Part shown: positions 23,766 to 24,788 of the stretch, one piece after another
Layout of the letters: every line of letters begins with the position of its first letter
How positions within the stretch are numbered: the stretch's first letter is position 1
Assembly (NCBI GenBank): GCA_947254595.1
Contig: CAMYED010000010.1
Coordinates: 1 to 24,788 of the forward strand
DNA length: 24,788 nucleotides
Reading direction: 5' to 3'
Source: an uncultured Gardnerella sp.
GTDB taxonomy: Bacteria > Actinomycetota > Actinomycetes > Actinomycetales > Bifidobacteriaceae
Notes under the pieces: model-generated
Database searches by the model: none
What the model saw: only the letters and a program-made list of their open reading frames with translations
Told to the model about the DNA's origin: nothing
Translations under genes and position numbers: made by a program

Positions 23766-24788
23766 ATGAGTAGGAAATATAGTAAGCACGGCCGTAAGGC
23801 GAGTTCAAAAACTACTTCAAATAACTCTATTAATCATTCTATTGATGTACGCAAAGTTGCTGCATTAACTTTTGGTGCCGCTGGCGTGATTGCTGGCGCT
23901 ACGTTCGCTTTTGGTGCAACGCCTGCAATGGCTTCTGAGTCGAACAATAATTATGGATCGTATGATTTTCAGAAGCAGCTTGATTTGCTGCGAGCAAGAT
24001 ACGATACTCCTAATACTGCCGCTAACTATCAGTCGGAAGATAGAGCAGGCGAAGAAAAGAAGCCTAACGAAGTAGACTTCTCCAAGTCAATGCCAAACGT
24101 TTACGAATGGGCAACTCCAAACAATACTTTTGACACTGATCTTGCAAAGCAAGAAGTTGTGTATCACCTTCCAAAGCCAGAAGATGGCAAGAAGATTGAG
24201 CGCGTTGTGATTTTGCCAGATTCGAAAGATGGCATTAATACTGATGAGGAAGCTGCATATAAGAACTTAATTGAGTATGATTCTGAACGCGTAGACGAGA
24301 TGCATCAGAAGTATTCTGGAATTTACGAGTTCAAGAAGAATCCTGACGGCAGTGCAGATTTGATTATGAAGCAGCCATTTAGGGATGGCGGAATCTCATC
24401 AGGCCAAGGTTATTGCGCAAACCGCTCAATCTTCCTTTATTACAACAAAGGTGATTTGCAACACAACGCAACGTCTAACAACTTCCGTGCTGCAACGCTT
24501 GTGCCGCCAAAGGTTGCAAAGTCAATCGTATTAAAGTACAACGAGCGCCTTTCTGCAGATACTGTGCGCAAAATGCTTCACGAAGCAGTGAACCTTCCAA
24601 CTGATCACAAGTCTGGTGATAGTGTTGCTGATCAGCTTGTTTCACAAAGTAAGTCAGGGGGTGTTGGCTTGCGCGTTGACGAAAATACTGTGAACAACAC
24701 TCCAGATACAGTTGATGCAAAAATTCCGGAAAACATGGGCGAGTACGACGGCAACATGTTCTCCAAAATCAACACTAAAAATGGCGAC
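23766..24788 (+). CDS. Secreted cell-surface protein, N-terminal part (runs off right edge)
   Basis: ATG 23766 follows AAGGAG at a good distance and the frame stays open for 341 codons to the end of the window. A long basic N-region (1-30) with RKYSKHGRK is followed by a Gly/Ala-rich hydrophobic core (31-52) and a signal-peptidase site after AMA (about residue 56). The mature part is hydrophilic, with few cysteines, and the segment around 195-310 has alternating strands and helices. No LPXTG, Rib-type or other repeat is visible because the C-terminus is missing. I do not recognise the domain. Extended signal peptides of this kind are typical of large wall-attached adhesin-like proteins in this family of bacteria. 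Codon use resembles leuS (CCA, AAC, TAC), suggesting good expression. The long leader and upstream palindrome suggest regulation. Confidence 0.85.
   Translation, partial: MSRKYSKHGRKASSKTTSNNSINHSIDVRKVAALTFGAAGVIAGATFAFGATPAMASESNNNYGSYDFQKQLDLLRARYDTPNTAANYQSEDRAGEEKKPNEVDFSKSMPNVYEWATPNNTFDTDLAKQEVVYHLPKPEDGKKIERVVILPDSKDGINTDEEAAYKNLIEYDSERVDEMHQKYSGIYEFKKNPDGSADLIMKQPFRDGGISSGQGYCANRSIFLYYNKGDLQHNATSNNFRAATLVPPKVAKSIVLKYNERLSADTVRKMLHEAVNLPTDHKSGDSVADQLVSQSKSGGVGLRVDENTVNNTPDTVDAKIPENMGEYDGNMFSKINTKNGD

Overview
The window looks like chromosomal DNA of a low-GC member of the Bifidobacteriaceae, most likely Gardnerella. This is inferred from actinobacterial-type LeuS (KMGKS signature), TrmI and FadD proteins, the order leuS-comEA-comEC-holA followed by tsaE-tsaB-rimI-tsaD, AT-rich intergenic DNA, and large signal-peptide surface proteins. 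No database search was possible, so the genus is a judgement.

Left part (1-7430). A minus-strand membrane-anchored protein runs off the left edge with a collagen-like Gly-X-Y tail built from exact 18-bp repeats. Upstream of it on the same strand is a tRNA-Asn gene with its own intrinsic terminator. On the plus strand come a membrane-anchored M23-like protein whose second metal motif looks degenerate and a long-chain acyl-CoA ligase. Three minus-strand genes converge on the ligase: a four-helix membrane protein, a fructosamine-kinase family protein, and a lipoprotein resembling a periplasmic binding protein with a hypervariable-looking low-complexity insert.

Middle part (7675-19571, all plus strand). 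leuS, probably leaderless and closed by a strong terminator, is followed by comEA and comEC (DNA uptake), holA (replication clamp loader), tsaE, tsaB, rimI and tsaD (t6A tRNA modification and N-terminal acetylation), then trmI (m1A58 tRNA methylation) and a SixA-like phosphatase. These are mostly housekeeping translation, replication and tRNA-modification genes. Several gaps between them carry short exact tandem duplications of 11-15 bp.

Right part (19715-24788). metE and metF form a tight two-gene methionine operon: MetF supplies the methyl-folate pool and MetE performs the final methylation. An 835-bp gene-free region follows. It holds two large imperfect palindromes with internal helices (about 92 and 148 bp), a 22-bp direct-repeat array, a third inverted repeat followed by a run of ten T, then a palindrome, a promoter-like sequence, a possible seven-codon leader peptide and a leader hairpin. 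It leads into the first 341 codons of a secreted surface protein that runs off the right edge. This region is the least explained part of the window and the best candidate for something new, either a mobile palindromic repeat family or a structured RNA. Only the pairing is visible here; its function is not.
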